NCBI GenBank assembly: GCA_050084515.1 | Contig: CM114274.1 | Coordinates: forward strand, 28,520,001-28,584,000 | Direction of reading: 5' to 3' | DNA: 64,000 nt | Origin: Blasia pusilla | Lineage: Eukaryota > Marchantiophyta > Marchantiopsida > Blasiales | Part shown: one piece after another, positions 36,227 through 48,443 of the stretch | Position numbering within the stretch: the first letter of the stretch is position 1 | How the letters are laid out: each line of letters begins with the position of its first letter | The notes under the pieces: generated by a model | Seen by the model: the letters and a program-made list of their open reading frames with translations, nothing else | Told to the model about the DNA's origin: nothing | Database searches by the model: none | Position numbers and translations under genes: made by a program

Positions 36227-38795
36227 CCCACGGGATACTCTTAAAATATTTTTTACATTTCGATGAAACATACCGATCAATCGTGACCACTATTGCCTAG
36301 TGAAGAAAACAATTGAAACGGAGAAAACATGCATGGCAAATGGTAATCTCCTCAGCACTCCAGACAATTTCAGCCAGGGCAAGTTCCATGGGCGGAATGT
36401 AAGTACATGCAATATATTAATGCGCTGGACCGAAGAATTCGAAAATTGGAAGGTTCTGGGGTTCTTTCTTCTCGGAGTATTCTTGCTTTTGCTTGCAATT
36501 TCTGCAATTTAGGATAAATCTGGAGTCAAACAATATATCAATTCGAAAGTTCAAATTTTAATAATCCGATAAATCTGGCATGATTACGGCGAGTGATTCG
36601 TGTGATTTGCATGGGGAGTTCATAGATTACATAACTGGCAGTATGTGAGTTCGCGTATGTAAGTGGATCCAAATGCTATAAATATGTCGATCCTGCTGTC
36701 CGAACTTGAACTCGAACTAGGTTGATCCAAATATCCAATGAAGTGTTTCAAGTTGATGCGACTGTGCCACTATTTTTCAGTGTTTCCTCTGAGGATTTGT
36801 GTATTAAGCAGACGCGTTAGCTTGACTCTGTCAGACACGTATACGTAGGTTTACGGCACTTAGATCACGCACGCACGCATGATCCCTATTCAGAAAGTCC
36901 AACTCTAGCTCGTACAGCCTGATTAAGTTTTCTCTCCGCTAATATCCTTCATTTACACACCATTGGTAGAGACGGCTGAGGACATGATCTTTACAAAGTG
37001 ATCCCCAAGTGCGCAGATTCCTGATTTCAACAGGCAACTACCCACTCCGACACGACATGATCGATAGTATGAGTAACAGGAAACTAATTTATTTCTAGAT
37101 CTGAATGGCAAATCCCGGAATCGATGTGCACGCCGCCAAGTCAGCCGCACGACAAACTACACTAAGACTCTCGCTTGTTCTGTGTTATATCGGAGCCCCG
37201 GCCGAAGACCAACTGCTCCATGGGCTAATGAAAAGCCAGCCGTTCGCGGTTGGAGACCTTAATCTTCCCGTGCATCTCATTTTTTTCGGAATTTCCGAAG
37301 CGATGCCATCATATTTTCTATTGCTGTAGGAAAAGAGGTGACTGTTCCTGCTCCTTTAAAATAGCAGGAACATGAAATTGATAATTTTTTTTTCTCAAAC
37401 TTTCCCATTTTCCATAGTATATTTGCCAATTCATTCGTGCATCGCACGAGCACCGGGTATACCCGTAAAACAAGAGTTCAAACGGATTCCATGTCCTCCT
37501 CGGAAACGAACCAACTTGTGCTGCTATTGTTGGTATTTTCACATCTGGGCGAAATCGAAGAAGCTGGACTAGACGAAGTCCAATCCGTGGATCTTCTCCG
37601 GATGCGATCGACGTATGAGTGTCACAGCTGATTTTTAGGAACAATCATCGGCAAGCCAAGGACCTGCAGGACATTATAAGACTCCACTTTCTTGCATGGA
37701 ACGTTTAACGGATTCGCCACCGCTCAACAGGAACGTGTATGATGGGTACATTAACTTTCAGCATTGGGGGGTGTTAGATGTCGATGATATTTCTAAGGAA
37801 GCATCGGACGGTTTGAAAGGATACACATGTGTAGTGAACTGGTAGGATATGGTCCGGCGACCTAACCTAACGTCACACGTGGAGCCATATGTGGATCGTG
37901 TTACTTTGAGGATTCTCCTCCACACGTTTTCGGAATATGTTGGGCTAGCTCTAGCAATCAGGTTAAATGATTGGAAGAGACTCGGGAGTCCGGGACTTAG
38001 TTTTCGTGCTTAGTGTGAAAATACAGCGAAATACATCGGGTCCTACGGGTCAATGAACGGCCAGAACCGGGCTACGTGTTGACCTACCCGGGAAAATTCA
38101 AAGAATTCCGGGCCGTGTTTGAACTTTCCGGATGCAATTCTGACAGTAGGTATCCCTGAAACTTGCTGGACGGAAAAGATTAGGGCGGTTTTCCACTGAA
38201 TCCCAGGGAATAGGTGACGGAAATATGCCGTTCCGATGGCATGCCATTCGGATTCTGGTTGTCTGCCAAAATGGTAATTCCGGTTTGTTGGCGCCTCAGT
38301 TGCCGGCTGCCGTAAAACTAGAAAATATCAGATTTAATCGAGGCCCTCCATCTTAGGACAAGCCGCCACGTCGGGACTCGGGAGTCGGGCGACTCGGGCG
38401 TGGACGAGACTCCGAGGGGGTAGAGTGGAGGGGTTGGCATTTCCATGCATTTCTGAGTTTCTCACCTCATTCGTCCTCGCTCTCTCGTTTGTTGCTTCAT
38501 GTCGCTGCGAGCTCGGAGCCTCGGTGTATTTTAGGCTAACCTCTTGTATGTTGCTTCGCGTCGCTGCGAGCTAGGTGTTTTTTTGTGCTCTCTCGTTGCT
38601 GCTCGCTCTGCTCGTTGTTTGAGCTGCAGACTTTGATTGGGTTCGAGAGAAAGGAATTACAACGGAGGGACAGGGATACAGTGTCGGGCGAAGGGTGGGT
38701 CTTGCTGAGCCAAGAAGTGAGAGTTCAATGGAGGTCCCGGGGCCGTGGAGATAGCAGTAGCTGAAAAGGAGAGACGGGCCTTATTATGTCTGGGC
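36227..38795. other. Upstream region of peroxidase 2, no recognised gene
   Basis: Several short open frames, none recognised. At 38,460-38,620 there is an imperfect duplication of a block containing GTCGCTGCGAGCT, and the surrounding 38,340-38,480 part is GC-rich. This last part may be the left flank or terminal region of the hAT element. Confidence 0.4.
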
Positions 38796-39049
38796 TCTAG
38801 TACATGTCTGATGCTACTCCTACTGCTGCGGGTTCAAACACAATTGTCTCTGAGTTTGCTTGGATTGGCTCAACGCTTGAGCTTTTGATTATGCTTAATC
38901 CTGCGATTCCACCTTATTACACTTCTTTTAGTGTCACACCTGCATACTTAGTCCCGCTGTCTTCTGATGTTTCTAGCTTACAAAGGAATTAGATATAGAT
39001 AGTGCTAATGATTGGACACACGGGCTGAGAACTTGGCAGCTCTGGTTTC

Positions 39050-40993
39050 AGAACTCTGAATGTACATGAATCCACTACAAATCGGACTTGTGATATTGCA
39101 CTTAAGACCCCATGAATCTCTGAATGTACATGAATCCACTACAAATCGGACTTGTGATATTGCACTTTTGACTTTGTTCAAATGTGCATATTTCGTTGCA
39201 AAGGAAGCCTTGCCATTTTCAAAGTTCTCAAATCTGTGTAAGTTATTGATTTCTGTGAATGCACCTATAAACCGCGACTTGTACCAAGATGAAAAAAGTT
39301 GTGTTGATATGTGTTATTATATTAGCCAGGTTCTTCTCAGGAGGAACCTTTCTAAAGTGCAAAAATATCCTTTCTTTGGGATAATGATTGACGAGTCCAC
39401 AGATATATCTGTCACTGGACACCTTGTTGTATTTGCAACTTACTTAGATGAGGGGCAGGTAGAGAGTAGTTTTATACGATTGCTACAATGTCCAGATAAA
39501 TGTTCGAACGCAATCACTAACAATTTGTTGGATTTGATAAAGGATTCGGGACTTGAGGGATCAAAACTGGTGGCCTTTGGATCTGATGGAGCTTCTACTA
39601 TGGTAGGAAGCCAAAACGGAGTAGCATATCAGCTGAAACAAAAGTTCAATCATTTTATGTTGTCTGTGCATTGTGTTGCGCACAGGACAAATCTCGCTGC
39701 TTTAACAACAGCAAAAGGTGTAGGGTGTAAGGAAATATCTATAGAAGTAGATTCAATCTTGAATGTTGTAGCTGTATATTTTAGAAGGTCGTCCAAGAGG
39801 AAGTGCGGTCTTGCAACTTTGCAAGAGAAGTTGAATGATTCTCAGAAAGTGATGAAGAGGTACCACAAGATTCGCTGGTTGTCGCGTTGGCAGGCTGTCA
39901 TTGGAATCTGTCCTTACATATTTCAGAGATATCTCGCCCTCGGAAGATGATGGTAATGCTGCAAATTTGTATAACAAACTCAGATCATTTCAGATGATCT
40001 ATCAACTGTACTTTTTGGAAAATATTTTGTTTCTTCTTGCTAACTTGAGTAAGGTGTTCCAATATAAGTTTGTAGATGTTAGTACCATAGGTAGTATAGT
40101 GACTTCTGAAATAGCTTCCATAACAATGAATTTTGTAATGGAGAACCCTGATCTGAATGCCTCCACTTTCTCTAAAGAAAGTGGTTATCACATTCTACCA
40201 AACTTTGGTCCTCCAGGGGGTTATTTGAAACGTTTACAATCTGAGATTAGGGGCAGAAAGTTCCATAACATAAAAATGTTGAGGAATCGGACAGGAAAGG
40301 ATCTAGAGGCTGCCTTGTTGTTTCAAAAGAATTTTTCTGAGAGTGTTTGTGTAGCTTTACGAGATCGGTTTAGGGATAACAACTTGATTAGTGCTATGAG
40401 GATAATGAATCCTCTACACATGCCTTCAAGGCAAGTGGGACTAAATAGTTGGGGTTGTAAGGAATTGGAGGACCTCTGTGCACATTTTGGGACGGACTTA
40501 CCCTTCAAAGATCACTTGCAACATTCTTTACTAAGTGTAGGAGCTCTGAAACAAGAGTTTCAATCATTTAAGCTCATGGCCACCACGGAGTGGAAAGATC
40601 AGAACTTCAAGGACTTGTGGGCTATGGTAAGTTGGAGCGCGTCCTTGCAATGTAAGTTCTCTAACTTGCTCATTTTAGCCAATATTGCTAGGGTACAGTG
40701 TGTTAGTACTGCTATTTGTGAGAGAGCTTTCTCTGTGCAGAATGTGATTAAGACTAAAAGTAGGAATAGATTAATGACAAAGCATTTGGATGTTGTTCTT
40801 AGGATTGCCTAAGAGGGGAAAATCGATGATTATGAAGTTTTTTTGATTGAATCTGTAGTTCTTTGGAAGAATTCAACACACTTTAGGTATGTGTATGCCA
40901 ATCCTGAGAGATATATTTCTGAGATAGAAATTCCACCAGAGGTTTGTGTAAATTTAAATGCTTTAGACCCAAGTGAAGAAATTGTGGATGTGT
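39050..40993 (+). pseudogene. hAT-family transposase (DUF4371/ZMYM1-like), frameshifted
   Basis: The first block (to about 39,900) has FFGIMIDESTDIS with the first catalytic Asp, a GSDGASTMVG strand and HCVAHRTNLAA, typical of hAT RNase H-like transposases of the ZMYM1/zinc-finger-862-like group. IRWLSRWQAV follows. A one-base frame change near 39,900 leads into 39,901-40,812, which ends with the hAT dimerisation segment (STAICERAFSVQNVIKTKSRNRL). A stop at 40,810-40,812 is followed by about 60 further homologous codons to 40,993. A 65-bp tandem duplication at about 39,053-39,182 disrupts the N-terminal part. The zinc-finger domain is not seen. Terminal inverted repeats were not identified. 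It may be related to the source of the hAT-type MITEs, but no sequence link was found. Confidence 0.8.
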
Positions 40994-41044
40994 AAGATGA
41001 GGGGGAAAAGCTTAGTGGTAGAGATAAGGGGGTCCCTTTTCTAA

Positions 41045-41148
41045 TACATTCAAGCTTTCACTAAAAAGCTTGAATGTAGTATAGAGGGGTAAAATCCTTG
41101 GCTCCCAGCTGGTGGGAGGCCTAGCTAGGTTCAATTCCTGCCAAGGAT
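41045..41148 (+). repeat. Foldback and tRNA-like element
   Basis: At about 41,045-41,077 a hairpin pairs ACATTCAAGCTT with its complement. At 41,094-41,148 a 55-nt segment is closed by a 9-bp stem (ATCCTTGGC/GCCAAGGAT), has an internal TCCCA..TGGGA hairpin, and carries GGTTCAATTCC, a good polymerase III B-box match. There is no anticodon arm, so it is not a working tRNA. A tRNA-derived SINE fragment is plausible. Confidence 0.4.
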
Positions 41149-42129
41149 GATGTAGTAAAAGAAAGTGTGAAGTGAATGTTTGCAATAAAATTGAGGTCCA
41201 GAAGAGGCTAAAGTGGAGTAGAAATGAAGATGGAAAGAGGCTTAAGTCCAAAAGACACGGGGAAAAAATTTCCGGTTAGTATTTCAAATTCCAAGATATT
41301 AGCCGAACAACATTCCGAGTAATCAGAAATGAACTGTGGAGAAGAATGAAATTTCGGAAAATTTCTGAAAACTATTAAAAAACCCCAGAGATTTCCTGGG
41401 AGTTTCAAATATTACCTTCTGACATCGGTTAAAAAATTTTAATTACCGGTTTATTCAACCTATTGCCAAAAACTTACCCCCTCTCATAAAAAAACTCCCC
41501 GGACCCTATTACGGGTGCCTAGAATCAGCCGGTAATATTTAGGACTTCCCGATCGGTAAACATCCGACCCGGGAATGCATTGGAAGTGGAAAAATTTTAG
41601 AAAACCTGTAGTTATTTGGATATTGCCAATCAACCCTACAAACGATGGGAGATCTGGGATTATGAGTAACTGTAGTCAGTCAAAAAATTGGAAAGCAAAA
41701 GGGGTTTTCTTACGGGTATCCGGGAAGCGGTTCGAAATCTGATTTTACCGTTTCCGGTTTTGGGAAACCAGCCCTATACTAAACTCCCCGGTCCGTGGGC
41801 CCTAGTGAGGAAAAACCAACGAGCGGCCACTCAAGGGGGGGTCATGCATAAGGGTGTTAGGATCCTTAGGAAATAGAAATAACGTTTTGTTAATAGTATG
41901 ATAAACTTAATTTTTTTTTTGATTGGGGTCGCGTTTTTTCAGACGCTTATTTCCATTTCATTCCTTCTCTTTCGGCTATTATTATTACATTTTTTTTCTT
42001 TGAATATTTTTTTAAAAAAAGAAAAAGAAAAAAGAAATTTTTTTATTCATATTTATGATTAGGATATCAAAACTATTTCTAAATTTTTTTTACAAGTTTT
42101 ATTTCTTTATATTTTAAAAATTTATGAGA
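41149..42129. other. Spacer downstream of the hAT element
   Basis: No recognised gene. It ends in a low-complexity A/T-rich stretch (41,880-42,125) that abuts element A. Confidence 0.5.
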
Positions 42130-42567
42130 AAGTGACATTTAGAGGTTTGAGCTTGACAAGGGCCGATGTGGAGTGTTGTTGATTCCGGATACAAACATCC
42201 TTGGGTGGAGCGAGTACCACATAGTATATGACCCGACAGCAAGTCCTGGTGTGGATTCGTTTGGGACATCCTACTGATGAGTCTGTAGTGCAAGCCAAGG
42301 CGATAGTGACTAATGTAGAGTCCTACGATGTCTTGGTTGGTGGAGTACTGTTGTAAATTACTGGGAGGAATCAACATCCTACAGACCAGAATGGTAGTCA
42401 AGTGATGGGCGGCTTAGCTCATTAGCCGTTCGATTCAGATGTGGAGTGATTGAGTGCCGGACATGAGAGATGGCGACCTTAGCAACTTTTAGCAGCGCCA
42501 TCACTAGACCTAGTGATTTGATTGAGGGACACGTCCATGCAGAGGAAACCCCGTTCTTGACATTTGT

Positions 42568-43950
42568 ATGGAGAGGAGTGTCATGGTAGCCGCATCAGTC
42601 CATGGAGGAGAGTTGCCGCTTTGGGGCTCGATTGAGGAGTTTCGACCCTTAGCCACTAAGCATGTACAAACCGCGTGGAGTAAGACATTTGCACCAGAGC
42701 GTGACGGGTCAAAGGAACCCGAGGTAGCCGAGAGTGCTATGATGATGCCCTTGGATTCCACATCCATTGTGTGGTGCATCCTAGAGGAAGGTATTCGGGT
42801 GTTTGATCTCTTTGGAGGTATCAACACTTGGTTAGGAGTTGTTTTGCAGGAAGGAGTATGTGTGCAGCAGTATATGTATGTGGAGATTGATAATGTTGCG
42901 AGGCGCGCTTCACTTCACCATGTGGCGCACTTACGTCTCTGTTTTCCCGACTTGTTATCTACGTCCGCTGTCCAGGGATACCAAAATTATTTCATTGCTA
43001 GGGGTGCAAGACTTGGAGCGGGTAGGGACCATAGATTTGGTCATTTCTTGCTGGCCATGTAAGGGCCAATCGAGTGCTAGACGAGGTAGCGGGTAGCTGA
43101 CACTCAGTCCAAGTTGTTTTGTGAGATGATGCGGATTTTGCGACACTTGAGGAGCATCAATCCCGTTCTCCAACATACATTCACGAGAATGTGCCGATCT
43201 TGGGAGATTCGAGGTCACGAGTGGTGATGAGTGCACATCAAGTGCGCGCATGGATCGGCCCAGCACTGTTTTTGGATGCGGCGAGTGCAAGTTCTAGAGC
43301 ACACCGCCCGCGTCTTTGGTGGACCAACTTGATGCCACACGAGGTGTTGCGGAGGGTAAATGAGCGAGTGGAGCACCCCTCTGATTTGTTGGTGGATTCC
43401 ATTTTGGATCCAGGTCCTCGATCACAGGTAGTGAGGCATAATAATCAACCACCATTGACTGTGGTCAATAGGATTGGCATGCCACAAGCAACCTTTCCCA
43501 CACTGGTAAGTTTCCCTGCTTCCTATGCATTCAAGAAGGCCGGACCTGGCTTGGTTTGGGATGACGAGATATAGAGGTTGATGGAGCCCAACGCCGATGA
43601 GTGAGAGCAAGCAATGGGATTCCTCACAAGAGTGACGGCAATACAGTCACAATTTGAGGCATCATGACGTTATGTCTTAGGTCAGGCGATGGACCTGAAC
43701 TGCTTGACATGGATTTCCAGCTTTGGAGTAGTTGAGTAGCGTCGTTTGAGGATTCGACAGATCATAGCTATTGCGTTGGTAAGCCCCATGCCTACCGAGA
43801 CGGTTGAGGTAGTGGCTAGGGGCGAGACCCAAGGAGATTGACACACCACGGATGATCGAGAGAGACATCCTTGGACTTCTTGGGATGTTTTGCAGGTACG
43901 CCAAGAGATGACAGCCACAACATCAAGCGTGGTTTTGGGTACTGCACGTG
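42568..43950 (+). pseudogene. C5 cytosine DNA methyltransferase domain of element A
   Basis: Motif I reads VFDLFGGINT (SAM binding). Motif IV reads CWPCKG with the catalytic Cys codon at 43,058-43,060, but Lys replaces the usual Gln of PCQ. Motif VIII-like RPRLWWTNL lies near 43,310. A C-terminal AMGF...LGQAMDL segment at about 43,612-43,705 resembles the DNMT3/DRM-type end. The frame shifts near 42,980 and 43,110-43,190, and stops follow. The motif order I to X is linear, not circularly permuted as in plant DRM. It is certainly inactive as it stands. Confidence 0.8.
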
Positions 43951-44055
43951 GAGATGAGAGTTTGTAGTTGGCTGCAAGAGAGCAGTCGAGTTTGATTGTA
44001 CGAGAAGGGATTGCAACATAGCAACCACTAACACCCGCGTTTGAGAGTCCTACCG

Positions 44056-45330
44056 TAGTCACGATGGAGACTTGGGAACCAGATATGGCCCCTTAGTTGA
44101 CAGGAGGAGAGTGGCGCCAGATACACCAGTTCCTTAGGAGTTATAGGAGCTATTTTGCATTTAGCATGTAGGATTTGGATATCGCTGAAGGGTCCAGGGA
44201 TCCGCATTGAGTTGTCAAGTGACACGCCGATCTTTCGACGACCCTAGAGATATAGTCATATGGAGAGGGCTCTGGTTCAAAGTAGGAGCCAGGACTTGTT
44301 CGGAGCAGGACTAGTGGAGATGTCGCGTGGAGAGTACACATTTGCCATTGTCATGCCCGCCAAGAAGGATGTGCATGGCAACTAGACAGATAGACGTATG
44401 TGTGGAGATTACTGACCTATCAATCGGCAAACAAAGTCCGATAGGTATGCCATGCCCATCTGTGAGGAGATCTTTAATGCTATTGGGCATGGAAAGGTCT
44501 TCAATTTGTTAGATCTTCGAGCCGGATACCATCAGTTGCCTATCACATTGGAGGACAGGCACAAGACAAAATTTTGGGGTATCAATCCTCACAAGAAGGA
44601 TTTCTTGTACTAGTGGCGGTTCTTACCATTTGGGTTAAAGAACGCCACGGCTGAGTTTTAGAGGGTCATGGATAGGATCTTGGCATGTCTGGATTTTGCT
44701 AGGTATTATATTGATGACATCGTAGTCTTTATTGCCACGGTTGAGGAGCATGAGCGACATCTAGAGGAGATGTTTCGACGATTGCAATTATATGGGCTGA
44801 AGCTACATCCCGACAAGTGCAAGTTCTTCTACGACCATATTGAGTACTTGGGTCATACGATATACCCATGTGGCCTTGGTGTGCAGCAGATGAAGGTAGA
44901 GGCTATTTCACGCATTCCACGCCCTACAGATGTGAATCGAGTTTGTGTATTCATGGGATTGGCAAACTTCTATCGACAGTACGTCAAGGGGTTTAGTTCG
45001 ATTGCAAAGCCGCTAACCTTGCTAACCAAGGTGGATCAGAGGTGGCACTGGGAAGATGAGTAGGAGAGAGCATTTCAATTGCTCAAGGAGTGATTGACGT
45101 TTGCACCCATATTGAGGAGACTCATCAGGGAGCGTCCATTCTCGCGTCCATTCCTGTTGCATATCAATTGGAGCATGTTGGGGCTTGGAGCTGTGCTCAC
45201 CCAGCATGACATATGATGGTAGAGAGTTTGTGGTGGCTTATGCTAGTTTTCGAACAATGCTGCAGAGGCAAAGTATAGCTCGTATGAGGGTGAGTGCTTG
45301 GATGTGGTGTGGGCTGTTGCATATTTCAGG
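44056..45330 (+). pseudogene. Reverse transcriptase and RNase H start of element A
   Basis: The best-preserved block, 44,668-45,063, has the catalytic YIDD in RYYIDDIVVF, then KLHPDKCKFF, YLGHTIYPCGLGVQQ and FMGLANFYRQYVKGF, typical of Ty3/gypsy RT. The N-terminal half (44,056-44,660) is recognisable only across several frames. RNase H begins after 45,063 and is truncated at 45,330 by element B. Confidence 0.85.
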
Positions 45331-46075
45331 TGTTGTGCGCATACACATCACTGTCACCAAACCCACACACAAACATGCACGATCTCATGCTAACTCATGG
45401 CATCCAAACAACAAGACAAGAAGTACCAAAATATCTCCAATAAAATAAGATCCAATCTCTCTCACAGCACCATAGTTCTCACATGTCTCTCTCAATGTCA
45501 AACCAAACTCACTCTCCTAATAAGAGGCTTGGGTTACACTCATAAGGCAAGGGATCATAGCTCCGCCGCCTCGTGCCAAGAGGTTTAACAAAAGAGAATG
45601 AGTTATCAAGCTCTCTCTCCTTGAGGTATATCCTTCCCCTCTCCCAAGCTCTCTCTATGGTAACCTATGCTCCCAAGTCACCTCCTTGGCTCTTGACCTG
45701 ATATAGGAGGTCAAAGGCCACTTAACAAAAATAGAAAGTTGACCATATACTCAAAATGATACTTACCTAAAATAGTATGTTACTAAATATGGCTTTAAAT
45801 GAGCCGAAACGAAGGGGAAACCTGCTCTCTCAGGTTTTCCGGGGCCTAAGTAGGTCATCCTCAACCTCTTGAGTATGTTCTCCACTACTCACAAAGGTGC
45901 TCTACTAGATCTCACCGATTATCCTAAAAGATGTGATAACTATCGTGCGCATACACATCACTATCACCAAACCCACACACAAACACGCACACAAACCCAC
46001 ACACAAACACGCACGATCCCATGCTAACTCATGGTATCCAAACAACGAGACAAGAAGTACCAAAATATCTCCAAT
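45331..46075 (-). repeat. 3' terminal block of element B: B2 - A2 - B1
   Basis: B2 is 45,331-45,441, A2 is 45,442-45,938 and B1 is 45,941-46,075. B1 and B2 are direct repeats sharing TGCGCATACACATCAC, GCTAACTCATGG and CCAAAATATCTCCAAT; B1 has one extra CACACAAAC-type expansion. A 2-nt spacer (AC) separates A2 from B1. On the minus strand a purine tract (CTAGGAGAGCG) immediately precedes B1. Confidence 0.85.
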
Positions 46076-46255
46076 CGCTCTCCTAGGTGGTGGTTAGGTC
46101 CCTCTAACCCCAGATAGCCATCTATCCCTACCTACCATGACATACATCTCTCAGACGCTAAGAGCAAGAAGGCCGTATGCTCATATGGCCCCATCGTTAG
46201 TCGCCTTCTTGTCATCCATGACACAAATACAAGTTGGAATTTATAACTATCTATG

Positions 46256-47650
46256 CTATGTACATATGGGACACATCCATTGTCCCTTAAGAACCCTAGT
46301 GAGAGGTGGCGTCAAACATGCCATATGCAATCCTCTTGAACACCCGTCACAGACTAGCATAATGGCTGCTCCACGGGCGGAACCAAATAACATGCATCTC
46401 AAGCGTGCAAGAACTACAACTAAGCTCGGATCAAATATAACGGCAATGTTCGGAAGATGATATGGTGCTCAGTTATGCACATGGTCCTTCCAAACCATAT
46501 CATCACGTCCCTCCAATAAGAGAACATCGGATGGCAAAATCTCACGCACTCTCAAGATGGTGTGCCCTACAGTTACATCCAAGGTCGTGGATGTTGTTTG
46601 CTGCAAGTAGACATAGTCTCCCTGATGAAACCTCTGGATAGTAGATCGATAACCACCTCCCTAAATTAGTTGCATACCTCAATGTATCCCGATGTTGCGC
46701 AATCGCCAAGTTCTCAAACGCCATGGGCATTACTCTCCGAAATAACTCTGCCCTCTGAGAACATGCTCGCATCCATACATCAGGGTTATCAAGGTTCAAC
46801 ACCTCACCAACATCTCGACGAATGGCCGTAGGTAAATCTGGCTCTCGACCATACAAAAGCAAGTACGGTGAGAAAGACGCTAAGGATGCCTACCTGCTGA
46901 ATCTGTATCCCATCGCCAACCACGGCAACTGGACGTCCCAATCTCCTAGGTGACCTCTCTACAAGCCATACTTGCATAATCCTCTCTTCATCGTCTGCAC
47001 AACCCGCTCCGCTAGTCGATCCGCCTTAGGATGATTTTGCGAAGTAGTGCGGTGGTCGATTAGTGCGGGATCACACAAGGCTTGAAACTCCCCATGGAAC
47101 TATGTACCCTGGTCTCTGAACACCTCAGTTGGTGAGCCGTAACGACTCAGCACTTGATCTAAGAAGGCATACGCTACTCCCTCATTTGCTTTGTTAGGCA
47201 ATGCAACCAACTCTATCCACTTTGAGAAGTGCTCGACCATCACCAACACATAATGACTATGGCACTCTCTCAAAGGCAAAGGTCATGCAAAATCCAAACT
47301 CCATCTATAACCTAAACCCATGATCGGAAATGGATACAAATGTGAAGTCGGAGCATTGAACAATGCTCGGACTAGATCACACACCATGCATATGGCAACA
47401 AACTGCTGAACGTCAATCTACATGCCTCACCACCAATACTGAACCTGGAGCAAGTTGTACGTCTACTTCACTCCAAAATGATCCAACTCCTCATGGGCAT
47501 AATGCCCCAAACATGCTCTCTGCAAAGGATGAGGCACTACACTCACTCTTACATCCTCCCACTCTTGCAACACATGTGTCCCCTCCCACTGAAACCGTCT
47601 AGCTCATGCCCAAGTCACTGAGATGCAACTGGAGCTCATGCCCAACTTGC
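46256..47650 (-). pseudogene. Integrase with C-terminal PHD finger, element B
   Basis: The core is readable in pieces: MVEHFSKWIELVALPNKA near 47,245-47,190, the second catalytic Asp in a DQGT block near 47,110, and the E-containing segment near 47,010. The open frame 46,862-46,542 covers the C-terminal part beginning LLYGREPDLPTAIRRDVGE. At the extreme C-terminus (46,396-46,259) is a PHD finger: the first pair CMLF has Phe for the second Cys, then CDGC, HMAC and WMCPIC follow in correct spacing, with the stop at 46,258-46,256. Several stops and frameshifts make the copy inactive. Confidence 0.8.
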
Positions 47651-47719
47651 TCCAATCGGTATGCAATTGGAAAGGGCGCCCCCTGATCGGTCTCTTCAAT
47701 AAGGGCGGGGTGTCAATCT

Positions 47720-48443
47720 ATCCTTGAGCATCTGAAATGCTCTCTCCTACTTATCCCCCCAGTGCCACTCCTGATCCATCTTGGTTAGCAAGGTTTGCAG
47801 CTTTGCAATTGAGCTAAAATCCTTGACGTATCATCGATAGAAGTTTTCCAATCCCATGAATGCATGAACTTGACTCACATCTATAGGGCATGGATGCGTG
47901 AAATAGCCTCTACCTTTGTCTGCTGTACACCAAGGCCCCTTGGGTATATCGTATGACCCAGGTACTCAATCTGGTTGTAGAAGAACTTGCACTTTCTTGG
48001 ATGTAGCTTCAGCCCATGTAACTGCAATCGTCGAAACACCTCCTCTTGATGTCGCTCATGCTCCTCAACCGTGGCGCTAAAGATGACCATGTCATCAGTA
48101 TAACACCTAGCAAAACCTAGACCTGCCAAGATCCTCTCCATGACCCTTTGAAACTCAGCCGAGGTATTCTCTAACCCGAATGGTAAGAACTGCCACTGAT
48201 ATAAAAATCCTTCCCGTGAGGATTGATGCCCCAAAATGCCGTCTTTTGCTTGTCCTCCAATCTGATAGGCAGCTGATGGTATCCAGCTTGCAAATCCAAT
48301 GAACTAAAGACCTTTGCATGCCCAATCGCATCAAAGATCTCCTCTGGGATGGGATGGGCATACCTATCAGACTTTGTCTGTCGATTGATGGGTCGGTAAT
48401 CTCCACACATCCGCCTATCTGTCCACTTGCCATGCACATCCTT
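47720..48443 (-). pseudogene. Reverse transcriptase C-terminal part, element B
   Basis: MCGDYRPINRQTKSDRYAHP begins the well-preserved part (about 48,420). The catalytic motif is YTDD near 48,090. KLHPRKCKFFYNQIEYLGH follows, and the thumb region to about 47,720 has stops. The left neighbour is a decayed RNase H. The right edge at 48,443 is the insertion point of element C. Confidence 0.88.

Larger units (their letters stand above)
42130..45330 (+). mobile_element. Element A: DNMT-carrying Ty3/gypsy fragment
   Basis: Plus-strand piece running from the protease C-terminus (about 42,240-42,360, with SYDVLVGG) through a DNA methyltransferase domain (42,568-43,950) and RT (44,056-45,060) into RNase H. 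It is cut at 45,330, where the B2 end of element B begins. B therefore probably inserted into A, and the rest of A would lie right of B, beyond the window. Domain order equals that of B and C. It is heavily mutated. Confidence 0.8.
45331..48443 (-). mobile_element. Element B, 3' half (RT to 3' end)
   Basis: Downstream half of a minus-strand gypsy element: RT C-terminal part, integrase with PHD finger, then the terminal block B1-A2-B2. The upstream half continues at 58,230, on the far side of element C. Without C and one CCTT duplication, the RT frame resumes exactly at the junction, between an Ala-Lys-Lys and an Asp-Val-His-Gly stretch. The far 5' end is not found in the window. Confidence 0.88.

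Noticed and set aside
37105-37329. Small protein gene near 37.1-37.3 kb
   Set aside because: A 74-codon frame with no domain, no recognisable promoter or splice context, and overlapping frames on the other strand nearby.
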